Shown: piece after piece, positions 12,042 to 26,400 of the stretch
Layout of the letters: each line of letters begins with the position of its first letter
How positions within the stretch are numbered: the first letter of the stretch is position 1
Assembly: GCA_936440205.1 (NCBI GenBank)
Contig: OW387146.1
Location: forward strand, 20,088,458-20,152,457
Direction: 5' to 3'
DNA length: 64,000 bases
Source of the DNA: Lepidonotus clava
Lineage: Eukaryota; Annelida; Polychaeta; Phyllodocida; Polynoidae
Notes under the pieces: generated by a model
Databases searched by the model: none
The model's input: the letters and a program-made list of their open reading frames with translations, nothing else
Told to the model about the DNA's origin: nothing
Program-made: the position numbers and the translations under genes

Positions 12042-15000
12042 GATAGTACTTGACGTGGAATTTGAGAAAAGTATACATGCCATTATGTGATAGAGAAAGT
12101 TCACACATTCTTGTTTTGCCTTACTCCCAGAAAAGTACCCAAGTACATTGATACAGTTCCATATTATTTTTTTGTATTTAAGTCACCATGTTAAATAAGA
12201 TACTAGAATATCAGTTTCAATACATTTTTCTATTACAATGTTTTTTTTAAAATCATTGAACATTTCACTTACTGAATTCCAATTCCATGTTACATTTAGC
12301 TAAGTTTATTGTATCAAAAGTCTCCTTCTCATAAAATATCAAGAACCAACTCAGACTTCATTGTCAAAACTAGAAGATACTTCAATGAGTTTTCACAGTT
12401 TTCATCTGTATGAGACGCTCTATGAAATTAATAGTTCACAAGTGACAAGTTGATTACAAAACCGATCGCATTTTAAAAACATCCAAGACTTTTTTTTACA
12501 CATTGAGATGTCCCTACATGACATGAATCTATGTTGCAATTGCTAAGTTTTGATCATCATTTTATAAAATTCATGTTCAACACAGTTGACCTGTTGAACG
12601 TTCTCTCACATGATTCTTTGGTAGTATGCTACCATATTTTGTTGAAACCAGATCCTCCCAAAACACGACCTGTGTGTTATTTGGGGATGTAAGGGGAAAT
12701 AACTTAAAGTCAGAATTGATAAAATTTCTAAGCAAATGATAAAGGCTGGAGGTTTCCCTAGCAATTTTGATGATCTTTGACTATTTGTGGTAATGAGACC
12801 CTCCAATGTAGGTAGTTACCTTCAAAGATTCATGCAGTGTCCCCACTCCCCGCAACCAGGGGGCCCTGCCATTTCACGCAAACACTTCCTTTTGGTTCAC
12901 CTCTAAACTATACCAAAAGAGGGAATTGCCATCCGCGTATATATGCAAATGCACGCTATTTTTATTACTTAAAGCCTTTATGACACCCCCCCCCCCCCGC
13001 CCTTTCAGAAATCCGATGTGCGGCACTGAAAATGAACTCTTTGCAGTAAGTTTCATGTTCATACTTATCAAATGATACTATTAATGTAGCTTCATGTCAC
13101 AAACATTGTAGTTCCGGATTCCTTGATTGCCTGAATCGGGACCCTCATGGGACATGTTCGCTCCAAGTGTTCCTTTTATCATTACGTTTTCTACAATACC
13201 CACGTAATAAACATTATTACTTTCAATTGTTTCTAAATGTGTTGTGAGATTGTTATTCCTTCTAGGTAGGAACCCACTGAGCGATGCAACCCGGGGATGC
13301 AACTAAGATCCTGGTCGAAGTAGAGATAGTTAGAGACTAATATTTAACATTGGTAGATATTTTCCAAGTAACTGACCAATTTTTGGTAAATTTCTGGTTG
13401 AATCACTCAATGGGAAAACCATTCCTGATTGTTTTAGACAATTTCTGATCACTTTTGACTATTTCTGATTGCAAGATTCGACCGAAGTGTCATTCAATTG
13501 GATCGCTCAATAGGTTCCCGACTTTAGTATAACCGTATCTACGCACAAGAAACATGTACGAGATAAAATGTAAACATAACATCTTGACCCAAATCACGTA
13601 GCACAAACCATTATAGGTTTATTAGACCATTACCTTGACTTCAATTACACTGTTAGGCACTCCAGGAGGAATGTAACTATTTTTAGCACACTAATATGAA
13701 ATATTGCGTTCCAGCTGATATATAACCCAGAAGAATGCATTTGTTTACGTATTTTTATTTCACCTGCAAAGAATTTCCCTATGGGGAGTCAATTTAATAG
13801 GCGTCATAGAGGTCTTACAAAGGATGTGATTTAATATGATATATATTTTTCTCCATGAGCGTATGTTTCTCATATATAAATCATGCTTCATAATATTTTG
13901 GTTTTAGTATTGTTCAGTTCTATAGGGAAAAGTCATAAATGGTCAGAAAGCGACCTGTTAAAACTGCTACATTTATTGCATACAGTTCCCAAGCAGTGAA
14001 CATATCCGAAAAGGTACTCTGCACACGAATACGTCTTTGCTATAAAGTAGAATCCATCTATGTGGTCATAGCATCTTCTTCTTGCCCCAAATTACACTTA
14101 ACAATTAAAAAAACATAAAATAACGAAATTCACCAAACACATGTTGATGTTAATGGACACAATTTAATCATTCAGCAGGGGTAGATCCAGGAATTTGAAA
14201 AGGAATGGGTGGTGGTGGTGGGGGGGGGGGGGGGGCACAAATAGGCTTTGAGCTAGAAGGTTACACGTTCATATACTTATTATGTCCTTTTCATATGTAA
14301 ACTCAAAAAAAATTATTTGAAAAGTACAATTAATAATGCTCAGAGATTACACTATCTATCGTATTAAAGAATATAACAATCATCATTTGCATTGAACATA
14401 CAACACTGAATGGAACACATTCTGAAAATATTTCGGACGGTTCATGTCATTGAGTTGATCTCATCAATTTAAGTTTGCAACGATTAGATGATGCAAGTGC
14501 TTCCGTGAGCATGTTCATTATGAAGGAATCTTGTTTCTATGAGATCAGATCCCATGTAATCTAAAGGTTAACGGCCTTTAATTAATATGAAGTGGTATTT
14601 CATTTCCAAATATTAATCCGCAGGAATTTCTGGGAACCATGTGTGTTATAATAAATGATGATTATACATTTCCTATAATTAACATTCAACTAAAAAAAGA
14701 CCACTGCAATTCCGTACAGGGTACAACTAAGAGCATCACGGAAAATGTAATCATTACTGGCAAACTATTATTCCATTATAAACCTCTCATTCTCTATGCA
14801 GAATGCTCATGCATGCAGAATCTATAAATCTACACTTTAGGGTCCTTCCATTTAGTACGTACGCACATTTTTAAATATTTCAGACCCCCCATCCCCTTGA
14901 CGCATAAATAATCAATGCAAGGCCCTGTATAATCTTTTGACACAACTCTGAAACCCAAGTGTAACTTGATAATTACTACGCTAAAAAGGTGTTTCATGAA

Positions 15001-15364
15001 TTTATTTAAAAAAAGGTTAAAAAGGGAGGAAAATAACACACCAAAGAAACTTCAACACATACATTTCACCACTTATTTCATTCCAACATTAACATACAGA
15101 TGTTGTACAAATCTCATAACCACAGTTAAGTAACCCCCAAAAACCTGCAGCTGGAAATGCCCATACCTGCCTGTCAGATCACTTCTCCTGTTAAGAAAAC
15201 CATAGGGGATGGGACTGGGTGGGAATCTATTAAAACCGCCCTGACACCTGACCCGACCCTGGAAACGTGTGAGTTGCTAATGGATTTTTCGCCCGAGCCC
15301 CCTGACCGACTGGTGCCTGGCCTCTCCTAGTACTGACAGGGTTATAGTGGTTGGGTGAGGGCCG

Positions 15365-16160
15365 GATTCCACCAGCTGATTTTACTGCCGATCACATATA
15401 ATAATCATAATTCAATTATTTATTGACGGTTTCACAAATCGCTGATTTTACTGGTGGTTTCATAAATCACTGATTTTTCTATGGGTTTAAAAAATTACTA
15501 ATTTTACTGCCAATTAAGTTAAATCACCAATTGCTTAAATTTTACTGCTAATTTAATAAATTGCTGATTTCATAAATAGCTGATTTACTGCTGATTAAAT
15601 AGATTGTCAATTTACTACTGATTTTATAAATTGCTGATTTTACTGCTGATTTCATTCATGGGGTCCTTTCTCTTTTTTCCTGGGTCTGGCCCCTCCTAGT
15701 ATACTGACAGGGTTATTGTGGAGGATGTTTCCAGCTGGATTCAACCAGCTGATTCTACTTCCGATTTTATAAATTGCTGCTTTTACTGTAGATTTTATGA
15801 TTCACTGATTATAATTGGCAATCTAACTGCTGATTTCGTAACAGTAGCTGATTTTCCTGGCAATTTCATAAATCACCGATCTTACTGCTGATTTCACAAA
15901 TAATGATGATTTTACTGCTGATTTCATACATTGCCCATTTTACAGCTGATTACAAAATTGCCAATTCTACCCGTGATTTGAAAAGTTGCTTTTTGAAGTA
16001 CAAATAACAAAATTGACAAATTTACTGGTGATTTCACAATTCGCTGACTTTACTGCCAATTCTATAATGTAAAATCTGCCGCTGATTTAGTAGATTACAG
16101 ATTTTACTGCCGATTTCACTTATTGCCAATCTTACTGCCAATTTCATACATCACTGAAAG
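15365..16160. repeat. Degenerate tandem array of CTGATTTTACTGC units
   Basis: Roughly 0.8 kb of imperfect units of about 20-30 bases built on CTGATTTTACTGCTGATTT and CATAAATCGCTG, with a second similar start near 15.72 kb. The core matches the subterminal motif of the CCAGCCGATTTTACT-type MITE (41.33 kb), which suggests expansion from a transposon end. Confidence 0.65.
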
Positions 16161-16874
16161 TTTATCAACATATTACACATAATTGAAAAGGATTTTTTAT
16201 TCTCTTCTAGTACGTAAATCACAGATTTTATTGGCTATTTCATAAAGGACCTTTGAGAGTATATCAAGGGTTAATCATAGACATGTTAAATTTCATTAAG
16301 ACGTTTTTCAGTAGGTCCCAAAAGATATATACGTATGCAAAGTGTTAGGCCTATTATCTAAGACAAGGTTGGAATTCCAAATTGCAAGTCACAATAGCTT
16401 AAAGTAATTCAGACTGCATGTATAGTAGGGGGATGGGTCGGGAGATGATATTATATTTTGCTGTGCTAATCTCTAAAATCTGTGCCTCCTTTAAGCAGTT
16501 TAGGAGCGGATCCAAGGGGTTTCCAGTCCCCTGCAGCTGCCTTTTTGGTACACAAGGTTTGGGAAATGCAACGTGGTAAGTATGAGCATGGGATATTCTA
16601 GTTTGTATACAACTATATATTTATGTTATTGGGCCTATATATATATGCTGGTACCCCCCCCCCCCCCAATCACACACACACAACAACAACTCACCATTTT
16701 TCAAATTTCATGAAACCGCCTATTTGTAGCAGTGGAAAGATTAGCTCACATCTCTCCTGATATATCAATTAAGTGAGGTGTTATTCGAAAGCGGATGTTT
16801 TTTTCCTTATTGACACTAGTTGTTGAAGTTATGTGACTTAGTTTTTGCAAACTGCACACAGCGTAAGCGTTTAA

Positions 16875-17397
16875 AGGTAAATATGGGTGACCACAGCAGC
16901 GCCACCTGGTGTGATTTTATTTCTATTGTAGAATTTCCTTGAAATTCCACAAATATTTCATGTAGCACTTAGGAATGATTAATGTGATCTTGTAAAATGA
17001 AAAATGTAAGGATAAGTAGTCATATGTGGTTGATTTAGCAGTTTTTCGTCACCTTTTCCCCTATTTTTAGGAATAAAAATAGATTTTCCATGGTGACCTT
17101 AGGTTTTCTTTGGCCTAAAATACCCACTGTGGTCCTACCCATACATTTTCAGCATTTAAAGTAAAAGTCATGGTTATTTATTTTTGAATGTTGAAAAAAC
17201 AACATTTTCCCATAGACTCCAATACTATACAGTCATTTTTTCAGATGCTCATATCTCTGAAACTGATATGGTGACATATGATTTTTAAAGTTTCTTTATA
17301 TTCCTTATACCTCCACCAAACTACCCTATGGATTTCAGAATTTTGTTATGGTTTTTTAAAAATCACCCCTAACACCCATATTTACCTTTAACAAACA
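16875..17397. mobile_element. TTAA-flanked MITE
   Basis: A 523-bp element with perfect 15-bp inverted ends AGGTAAATATGGGTG and CACCCATATTTACCT. TTAA lies immediately outside both (16871-16874 and 17398-17401), as in piggyBac-like or Kolobok-like insertions. Internal sequence is non-coding. Superfamily is inference from the TTAA only. Confidence 0.8.
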
Positions 17398-18633
17398 ACA
17401 TATTAAAGTTTGATCATTCGTTTAATTGCACAGTTTTCAGGTAAGAATACTTTGGAATTAGACATAATTATTCACTACTTTCATCTATAATCAATACATC
17501 TAATATCTAAACAACCTGGTCAAGACTTATAGAGGCTAACATTCCTGAAACTGAAATTATGTACTGCAGGGTTCTACATACTGTAGGGTGAAGACAGAAT
17601 GTAACCACTTGGCACCCATAACTTAGGCTTAGATGAGCCTAAGGTCTGTGCAGTCATAACTTAGGTTGAGCTGAGCCTATGGTCTGGGATTTAGGAGACC
17701 CCCAGGCCTAACCCTAACAGATGAAACCTACATTGAGCCCTTGAATCAATGTCAAGGCCACCAGGTCAAAGGTCAAAGTTCAGATCAAACAAGGCTATAC
17801 AGAAAACCAGAAGAAAAATCAGGAAACATTCCCGTGCCTCCCTGCCCCATGTCAAACAGATGTTTGGTTGTTTATTTATTGCATTACGGTGTGAACTTTA
17901 CTTGGAGAAAAGGTTTCTATTCTACACTTACTTTAGTGTCCCTTTTTCACTGAAGGGGGCGCCTTTGACCATGAACCATAGGCCTAATGGTTATGAGGGT
18001 CTGCCTGAAGATTCCGAAGTGAAGCATCTTTCACTGTGATCTCTCCTATGTTCTCAGAGGCTCTGTCTCTTGATTTGGACATTTCAAAGCATTATTTTTG
18101 AAATTCGATTTTGGATCTAAACACCTTTCTTAAACGTCGGTGCATACAGAAATCAAATGCCTCGATTGAAGTTTGAATTGCACTTTGAGGAAACAGTATC
18201 CCTAATCATTTATGCAGATATTAATATTTATGCAAATCAATATTAGTACAAGTTTGCGATGTAACAAATCGTCTATTGCTTTTATTGTAATTTTAAGTAC
18301 TTTAAGTGAAAAATAGAAGGGTGTTTTGAGAAAATATCCATTTTCAAGGTAATAATTAATCGCTTAGTTCGTGAAGCACTTCTATATATATATAGGCTAA
18401 GGCAGGTATTTGTGTAATCTTAGATCTGTACACTGAGACCGGGAATTCCATGACTGTAGGACCAAGATCAAGAAGGAAGAAATAAACATTAAAATGCAAA
18501 TTATCTGTTTTATTCACTCGGATACATTAATTTTATTTTGAAGACTATTTACACTGAACAATGTGAATGGTTTGCTATCAACATTTTTGTTTGTTCTTTA
18601 CTAATAGGATGTTCAACAAGATACATTACTGTT

Positions 18634-18802
18634 CAGGGGCGGATCCAGGAATTCAAGAAAGGGGAGGGGGTAGGGGGGGCGCCCATATAGAAAGGTCCTG
18701 GCGCCCCCTCTGGGGGCAAGAGTTTTACATTAAAAACTCTAAATTTGCCCAAAAAGAGGGGGTGGGGGCGCCCCCGGTGCCCCCCCCTTAAATCCGTCCC
18801 TG
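18634..18802. mobile_element. hAT-like short element with 5-bp target duplication
   Basis: A 169-bp element beginning CAGGGGCGGATCCAGGAATT and ending AAATCCGTCCCTG, flanked by CTGTT on both sides (18629-18633, 18803-18807). Interior TTTTACATTAAAAA lies between G-rich and C-rich blocks. Confidence 0.8.
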
Positions 18803-20338
18803 CTGTTTCAATGCATTATTATGTCATTATTATGTGAATCATGTCTCACAATAAACATAGTACTTCTCATTCTTCTCACCAGGTGGCAGGCAAAACATGT
18901 TGTTTTTGGTTCTGTCTTGGTGCTTTGTTCCTGCCGGAAAACCCTGAAACCTTTCATTTGGGCTTGAAGAATTTTAATCATCTGCACTCACAATAAAAGT
19001 AGGAATATTATAATTCCATAAAGATCAATATAAGCACAAGTTTGTGATATAACAAATCGTCTATTGCTTTTAGTGTAAGGATATTTGAAGTACTTTTAGT
19101 GAACAGAATAATTATATAAATGCCGTATTGAGATCAGCACAGGGTAACAAAAAGTATGGCTCATTTAGGATTTCTGATTTAATCTATTCGCCTTGATACA
19201 TACAATAAAGGCCAAGTAGGGCAACCAGACTATGCTTTTTATGGCTTTATAATTAACGAGGAAATTTGTTCGTAGGTGTTAATATATATACTTTTATGTC
19301 ATCAGGATCTCGTGAATTAAATTCCATTCAATCCTATTTCATTATTCTATTCATTATCATGTCATTCTGTTTTTACTCTGTATCATTTCCAACGGAAAAT
19401 CTTTGATTTTAGTTAACCTTAAGTGCAGAATCGATATGTACAAAATGTATACAGAAATATCACCAATTATGTTATACTAAGCATGCATATCATCATATAT
19501 AATCTTATAAATATCAATATCTGCTTTGAGCTTAGTTTCTGTGGCAAATAGAGATGTATTTACACGTTATTAGAGTCACATAATCAAATTAAGAATGACA
19601 TAGCCACAGCGCAAAGAAATTGTATGATATGAAGCATATATGAACGAGCGTCTATTCAATCAGATGAATAGAATAAAAATATGGACAACGACAAATGACA
19701 GTTTGTGTGTGCGTGTGCGCGCGCGCCCGTGCACCTTGGGTGGAATGGGAAAGGTGTTCCAAGAAAAGCAAAGCTTCCCCGTTTGTGTCGCTGCATCTTT
19801 GGTAAAACATCTTCAAAAGAGGGTTTCCTTAATTGGAGTATTCAAGACCCTCAAGGGTCGTACAGACATTAATTTTTTCACTGGTGTGGCACCTAATAGA
19901 TAACCAATATATTCAGACATTGATGTCAAGGGGCCTACGCTAAAAGGAATGAGGAGGAGAAGGACGGACCTTTCTTGGCCACTGGTGTACCAGCAATAGG
20001 TGTACCTCGCCAGGAGCCAGTGGCAAAGAATGTTTCCGGCGTGGCACACTGAAAGGTGTGGATCGGGGGGGGGGGGGGAGTTCCTGACCCCCACTCCCTT
20101 TTGGGTGGGGACTTAAAATTGGCAAAGAGAAAAAAGGCCAATACACAATCCTTTAATAATTAACCTGTATGCAGACCCCCCTCCCCCTCCTTTCCAAAAT
20201 CCTGTATCCACCCCTGACAGATAACCTATTGCTTGTACCCAAAGACCCAGAAAAATAGTCCTCCTCATTGGAAACAAAGCCTTTGGGACAGTTCACTGCG
20301 CAGACTCATGAAAAAGGTCTATAGACGGACAGACCAGA

Positions 20339-20479
20339 CTACGTGGATCGGTCCCAGTCGATGCAGGCATAGTCCACTTTGTCCTCGGCCCCGTGGATGA
20401 AGGTGGACGGCTTGTTTCTCCCCTCAGTGGGGGCGGGAATGATCTGTATGTCAGAGTACATCACTCCGTCCTGCACAAT
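20339..20479 (-). CDS. Ig receptor exon 10: two ITIMs and stop
   Basis: 46 codons plus TAG. The acceptor is CTTTCAG. Carries VMYSDI and VDYACI, both ITIM matches, the second close to the C-terminus. No AATAAA was found close downstream. Confidence 0.82.
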   Translation of the reverse strand: MVQDGVMYSDIQIIPAPTEGRNKPSTFIHGAEDKVDYACIDWDRST

Positions 20480-23400
20480 CTGAAAGTAGTTAAAATAATT
20501 TGTTTGAAACAATAGTTGTCTGACAAGTAGTTTCTAAAGGATACGTGGATATTTGTTCTTCAGTAGTCTACGTGTTACAATGGCGGATTCGGGAGTTTGA
20601 GCCATCGTGTAAAGGTCTCTAATAACAGACTTTATTACATACTACATTTTACTCAGGGGCCTTTCATTAAGCACATACGCACATTTAAAAAATCTCAGAC
20701 CCCCCCACCTCCCCTGGGGCAAAAATACGCAATGAATTTATACTAAAATGTACACACGTTTTAAAAAATCTCAGAACCCCCTCCCCCCTTGATGTGTACA
20801 TACTTAATGGAAGGTCCCTTACGTATCTTCTAAGAATAATAAATTTCTCTTCAAATTGATTTCTCAAGTCCGCTCATAATCGGGTCAAATTCGCATAGTG
20901 GGTCATCGACTTTGTCTGACCAAACACCAGTGGCCTGTGGTTTGTTTTATAATAATCTCCGTAGCTAAAGCCCCATACCCACTAGGCGATTTTACCAGCG
21001 ACTGGAGATAGGCAACAGCAGAACTGCTAGTAAAATAGTCACCAATTCAGATCAAATGTTAGTATAACATTGGAATATTACATATTAACATGTGATCTGA
21101 ATTGGTAGTTATTTTACCAGTGGTTCTGCTGTTTCTCGTCGCCAGTCGCCGGTAAAATCGCCTAGTGGGTATGGGGCTTTAGGCAGGGGCAAATAACGAT
21201 TTTGGAAGGTTTTTATTGTTGTTAGGGAACTTGAACAGAATTTTTTTAAAGTTTGTGTTGCTTAAAGAAACTCATGTAAATCACCTTTAAACTTTCAATA
21301 AGTGCAACCAAACTCCCATAAGCTTACCTAAACGCTCACAGCTACGATGAGGATAAAAGATGATCATAAGTTATAAAACACAAACTCATGTAAGTACCCT
21401 TATTCCCATATTTCCAGGGGCGGATCCAGGATTTTGAAAAAAGGGGGGCGCGCTATAGCAAAAGTTTTGCCTGGACCCTCTAGGAACAGGAATTTTACAT
21501 TAAAAAAAAAATTTGGCCAAAAATAGGGGGGAGGGGGGGGGGGGGCGCACGCCTGGCACGCCCCCCCCTAAATCCGCGCCTGATTTCATGAAAGAGGCCC
21601 CTACTCATTTGATAGAACCCTGACCCCCCTTGCTAAGCTCAAATCACCTTTACCGTCGAAGGTTTCCTGTTCAGGACTATGGGGTCGGCGTAGATGTTGC
21701 TGTGGTGGTCGCCCTTCTTCTGACCAGCGTTAGCATACAACGAAACAGGATCCCCTTCTGCCTCTGGATCCTTTAAGAGAGGAGTAAGAACATGTCAGTT
21801 CTCTTTGTTGTACAATTTTTGTTGAATACAAAGATGTTGAAAGTACCTGCGAGACTGACCCACGTCATTTCTGTTTGTTTCACACAATTTTGTAATGTAT
21901 TTTCAATATATTCAGAGGTATCTAGTCGTCCATTTATTGCAATTGATTGATTGCTCAATAATTACTTGTTGTAGAGTAAGATTGCTCGTGTCGTGGTTGT
22001 TCAGAATAATCGTAGGCGATTATTTCCTTGAGATTGATTTGGAAGACAGAATCACAAACATAAAAACATCATTTTGATTTGAAAATGTATCATAACATAA
22101 TTATATAGACGTTGACGCCTCAATGGTTTAGTCACTGAAATATTTTTCTTATATTATGTGTAATATTGTATTAATTGTAAAAGATCGAAAAAAGCCCACA
22201 TTGCAATGAATCCTAAGGAAAAAATTCTCACTTTCAGATCCCAATTGTCTGCAATGTCTGGCTTCTGCGGAGGCTTTTGTAGAGTGCCAGGTTTCCATGT
22301 AAGCTCAGCATTGGCTTTTTGTGTCCCTTCAGAACCTGAGGAAACAGGGGACATGGAGGAGTTTAATATTCTTTATCTTTATTTCAATTCAAGTACATAC
22401 ATATATAGCAAGTTAGGACTCTCAGCTTGATACCTTTGTCAAAATCAAAGGTACTCACTACGAGTAAGGGCGCCGCCTTGGAGGTGTAATGAGAATTAAA
22501 AACTATCTTCTTTTTTAAAAACAATTAAAATACTACTTTAGATATTTGGACACGCAAGGGAGTCGAATGCACTCAATTTCTATTTGAATGGCGTATTTAA
22601 AATAGTATTTAAATTGTTTTAAAATAATACTTTTTTAGTTCTTAGCCTGAATGGTCCCTGGGCAGGTTCGAGTCCCTCAGTGGACTCCCCCAGTGGAACG
22701 ATGGAATAAGGATATTTAGATGACCCCTGCACGGAATCGTGCCCAAATGATCAGCTGGGTGGCGCCGGAAATCAGTAATGTATACTGAAAACTGCCACAT
22801 TAAAAATAAAGTTGTAAAAAAAAAATAAAAAAATATGTGGACCTCCCCTCTTTCCAAAATCTTGTATCCACCCCTGTGGGTGTCAAGACCCCCTGAAGCC
22901 CTGTCTTCCTTCCACTCCCTGGTTGAACAGTTGAACATCATAGGTAACACAGTTAAAGCATCCCACAGAATTTCTGAATTAAGAAATATCTTTCCCAATA
23001 GTTATTAAAGCAATCATTAACACATCGAGAAGAACTTTAATGAAAGCGTTTTATCCTATAATAAAGTGTCATAAAGAAGATTAAGAAAAGTTAAGGGATA
23101 TAGGGGCCAATACTATAATTATTGTAGGTGATATGGATTTCTAATAAGTTCAATAAAGTTAAAGACAAGTAACTATTGCTGACTTACCTTTTTTCTTAAA
23201 GTGCCTCCATGCTAAACATACAACTAGGATAATTGCAATAAGGAAAATCGCAAATCCACCAATAATATAGTAGGTGGTGGGAGTGAAAAGACCTGTTGCC
23301 TGGTGCTCTGCGGATAAAATATACCAGAGAGATGGTTAATTCCCGAGGGTGTGTTTTACACTTGGAAGATCATAAATGTTTTTCTTACATCTTACATTTT

Positions 23401-26400
23401 AGGATAAGATTTCTTTTATGGTTATTAATCTGAAAAATACATGATAAAGCAAACAACAGAAACTTGGATTTGTAAATCTATTGATGAAACTTGTTGTTTC
23501 TTAAAATCAAATTTGGCTGCTTCTTATTCAATAAGATTGTCTGCTTCTTAAAAATGACATTGATTGTTTTTAAACCAATCTAATTAGCCCATCCCACATA
23601 GGTATATCCTAGGGTTGGACAAGGGATTTACAACATTACCAAATAAGCCATCCTTGTCTACTAGAGTTTGGTTTACTGAAAAATGAACGAATTATATTTT
23701 TCTAGATCCCCAAGTACTGATAAAACATAATAATTTCTTAGATTTTACCAATTGACAGAATACTGATTTGCAGGTTTGTGAGGCAATCAAAATGCTGTAT
23801 TTCAGGGCCAAATAGGGTTGGACATTGTAGGTTTGGCTTACAAGCTTTAACATTGATTCCTATGGGAAAAAGCTAATAATTATATAAAGGTGCACTCTGC
23901 AAACTTTAGGAGCAATTTGCCAACCAAATTGCTTTAGTTAATTTCATATTATGCATGTGTCTTCATGCAATACGCAAGGAGGCAATTTTGAAAATATTTC
24001 ATGGAAAACTTTAATGTTGGTGTATACTGGGATGGGCTTATTGATTGTGTCTTAGCTAATTCCTTTTCATCCTGAAAAGTAAGATGAATATTATGACCAT
24101 ACATAATGAAGCAGTTGAAAAAAGTCAACTTACCGCCCAATGTACTATCCCTGCCAACTTCTAAATCAAATCCCCTGCTGTATATCCTGCCCTCAATAGT
24201 ATTGACTGCAGTGCAGCGATATATTCCAAGATGATGCATCTCCACTTCCTGTATTACAATGCTGGCTCCTGATTGGCTGAGGATGACGTCATCTGGCAGA
24301 TCCTCACCATTTAGCGTCCAGGAGAAGGCAGCCAGAGGTTTACTACATACGTCACAGGTTATGGTAATGTCCTGGTCACCAGGTTTCATGGACATGTTCC
24401 TCATGCCTCCCTTCCACATTGCAGGGTCTGTAACACATAAGGGGTGACAACCAACAATATTTTGAAATATTTAAAATTATTTACGATATCACAAGCTTGA
24501 CAAATGATTTTGTTGCTATTTTTTTCACCATTATTTTATCATACAATTTGAAAAAGGGTTTCAGGAACAATTATCATATATATCAATAGAAATGATTTAC
24601 AATTGTCTTTTGAATGGTATATAGGATGTACCATTCCAGGCCATATTCTCGAAGAAAATAAAATAAATACAAAATTGGTAGTATCAAATTAAAGTTATTG
24701 GTTTTTGAAATATATGCTTTAGGTAATGAGTACTCACAATGTACATCAATGTCATACTCCTCCTGAACGCCAATTTCTCCGTTTCCATCCAGCACAATAA
24801 ACCTGTACCTCCCATTGAAGTAAGTCACATTTTCACAGGACAGACTCTCACTACCCCCCTCCAACCTGAATCTGAACACTACTGCCTGGGTCTGGCCATA
24901 GAGGAAATTTCCAGTTATCACAGATCTGGTGATACTTTTTGACCCATTGGTAGGCCTGACCACTGTTTCCCCATTGGGGGAGTACCAGTAGTACCAGGCT
25001 TGGCCAATGTTGTTTCCTGAGACGGTGAGTTTGATGGTTAAGTCCTCCAATGTGTAGAAAGGGTGAAGATTGTTGCATCTTGGCTCCATGGATTCAAGTG
25101 TGACAGGTGCTGTGGGAAGAAAGAAATGTCAGTGGCCAGTTACATATGAAATAGTGAAACAATTCAATGTCTTGCAACAGGGTCCCCCTGTTGAATTGTG
25201 GCTGTTCGACATTGGCACGTGGCATAACAAAACCTTCGCAACAAGGACATCCTTAAACAAGGACATCGCTGTAGCAATGGGTCCCGTTGTTGAATTGTGG
25301 CTGTTCTACTGGACCAATTTTGATTCTGTAAATGGTTATCGAAAAGAGACATTTAGATCTTAAATTCCTGGTGAAAAGGAAATGGGTGAAAATTGATGCT
25401 GAATTTTGGAAAAACAGCGAGAATTTGACCATGTGCCAAAAATTGCTCCTTATTTTTGTTATGCAACGTGCCACAGGGCCGATTTTAATTCTGTAAAAAG
25501 TTCTAAAAAGAGATATTTGGATCTAAAAGTCCTGATTTTTTCAGCCTGGAAAAAATATTATAAGTGGGTGAAATTTGATGCGAGATCATTTGCACCACAG
25601 TGCGTGATTCAATAAATTTGGATCGGACATCTGTTAAATCTTCTTATCTAACCTTGTAAAACAAGCTTAGGTGAATACTTATTAATAAAAAAGGTGTTCA
25701 CTTTTAAATTCCATCAATTTTGGAATAACACTTTAGTGGATATGTATAGCTTTAAGATCACGACTGAAAATTATAGAATATTATGTGCACAATACTTGCA
25801 AATTTAAGCGAAACTGCCTTGTACCAACTGCAATGAAAATAAAGGTAAACTACTGTACTTACTGGTCACATTCAGTGTAAATATATAACTTCTATATGCA
25901 TAAGGTGAAAACCACAGCCCGATGCAGTAATAATCTCCATCATCAGAAAGTGTCACATTGCTGAGGGTGTAATGTATGCTGCCTGTCATCTGCCCATATA
26001 CACCACTAGTTTGTCTTAAGTTCCTTTGCATATCAATGGCCACTGTTTTCCCATGACGTTCCACGCCCATCTGGCTGGGTAGTCTAAGGGATGTACCGCT
26101 GCACATCAACGTTACTTCGGTTCCATACATAACAACGATTGGTTCAACAGCCATGGAAACGACTGAAATAAATAAGTGCCGATGTTATTATGGATTACTA
26201 GAATGGTGATGACTTCTATGGTTGTCTGGGTCGGTAGTGTAAGAGATATGTTACTGCATGTTTATGTTCCGTGGTATACAGCTGGAATAAATTCATACTG
26301 AAATATATCAGCTATAAGTATAAATCTTCAATATTTTCATTTGCTTCAACTTCAGCTTGAAGAGGCAGCTTACCTTTTCCATATTTATAAACACGTATCT

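Larger units (their letters stand above)
12042..20338. other. Gene-poor, repeat-rich stretch
   Basis: No gene is supported. Contents include a decayed transposon copy with a poly-C tract (about 12.85-13.03 kb), a one-ended CAGGGG-family scrap near 14.18-14.24 kb, the degenerate CTGATTTTACTG array at 15.36-16.16 kb, the TTAA-flanked element at 16.88-17.40 kb, the element at 18.63-18.80 kb, two diverged copies of a repeat sharing ACAAATCGTCTATTGCTTTT (about 18.25 and 19.05 kb) and a CAGGGG-family end at about 20.2 kb. The ORFs at 17.74-18.04 kb show no family features. Confidence 0.55.

Noticed and set aside
19640-19903. 87-codon ORF MNERLFNQMNRIKIW...
   Set aside because: Crosses a TG-rich dispersed repeat and shows no protein family features.
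24259-25363. Plus-strand frames over the Ig-domain exons
   Set aside because: Antisense shadows of receptor exons on the minus strand, which have splice sites and Ig signatures.
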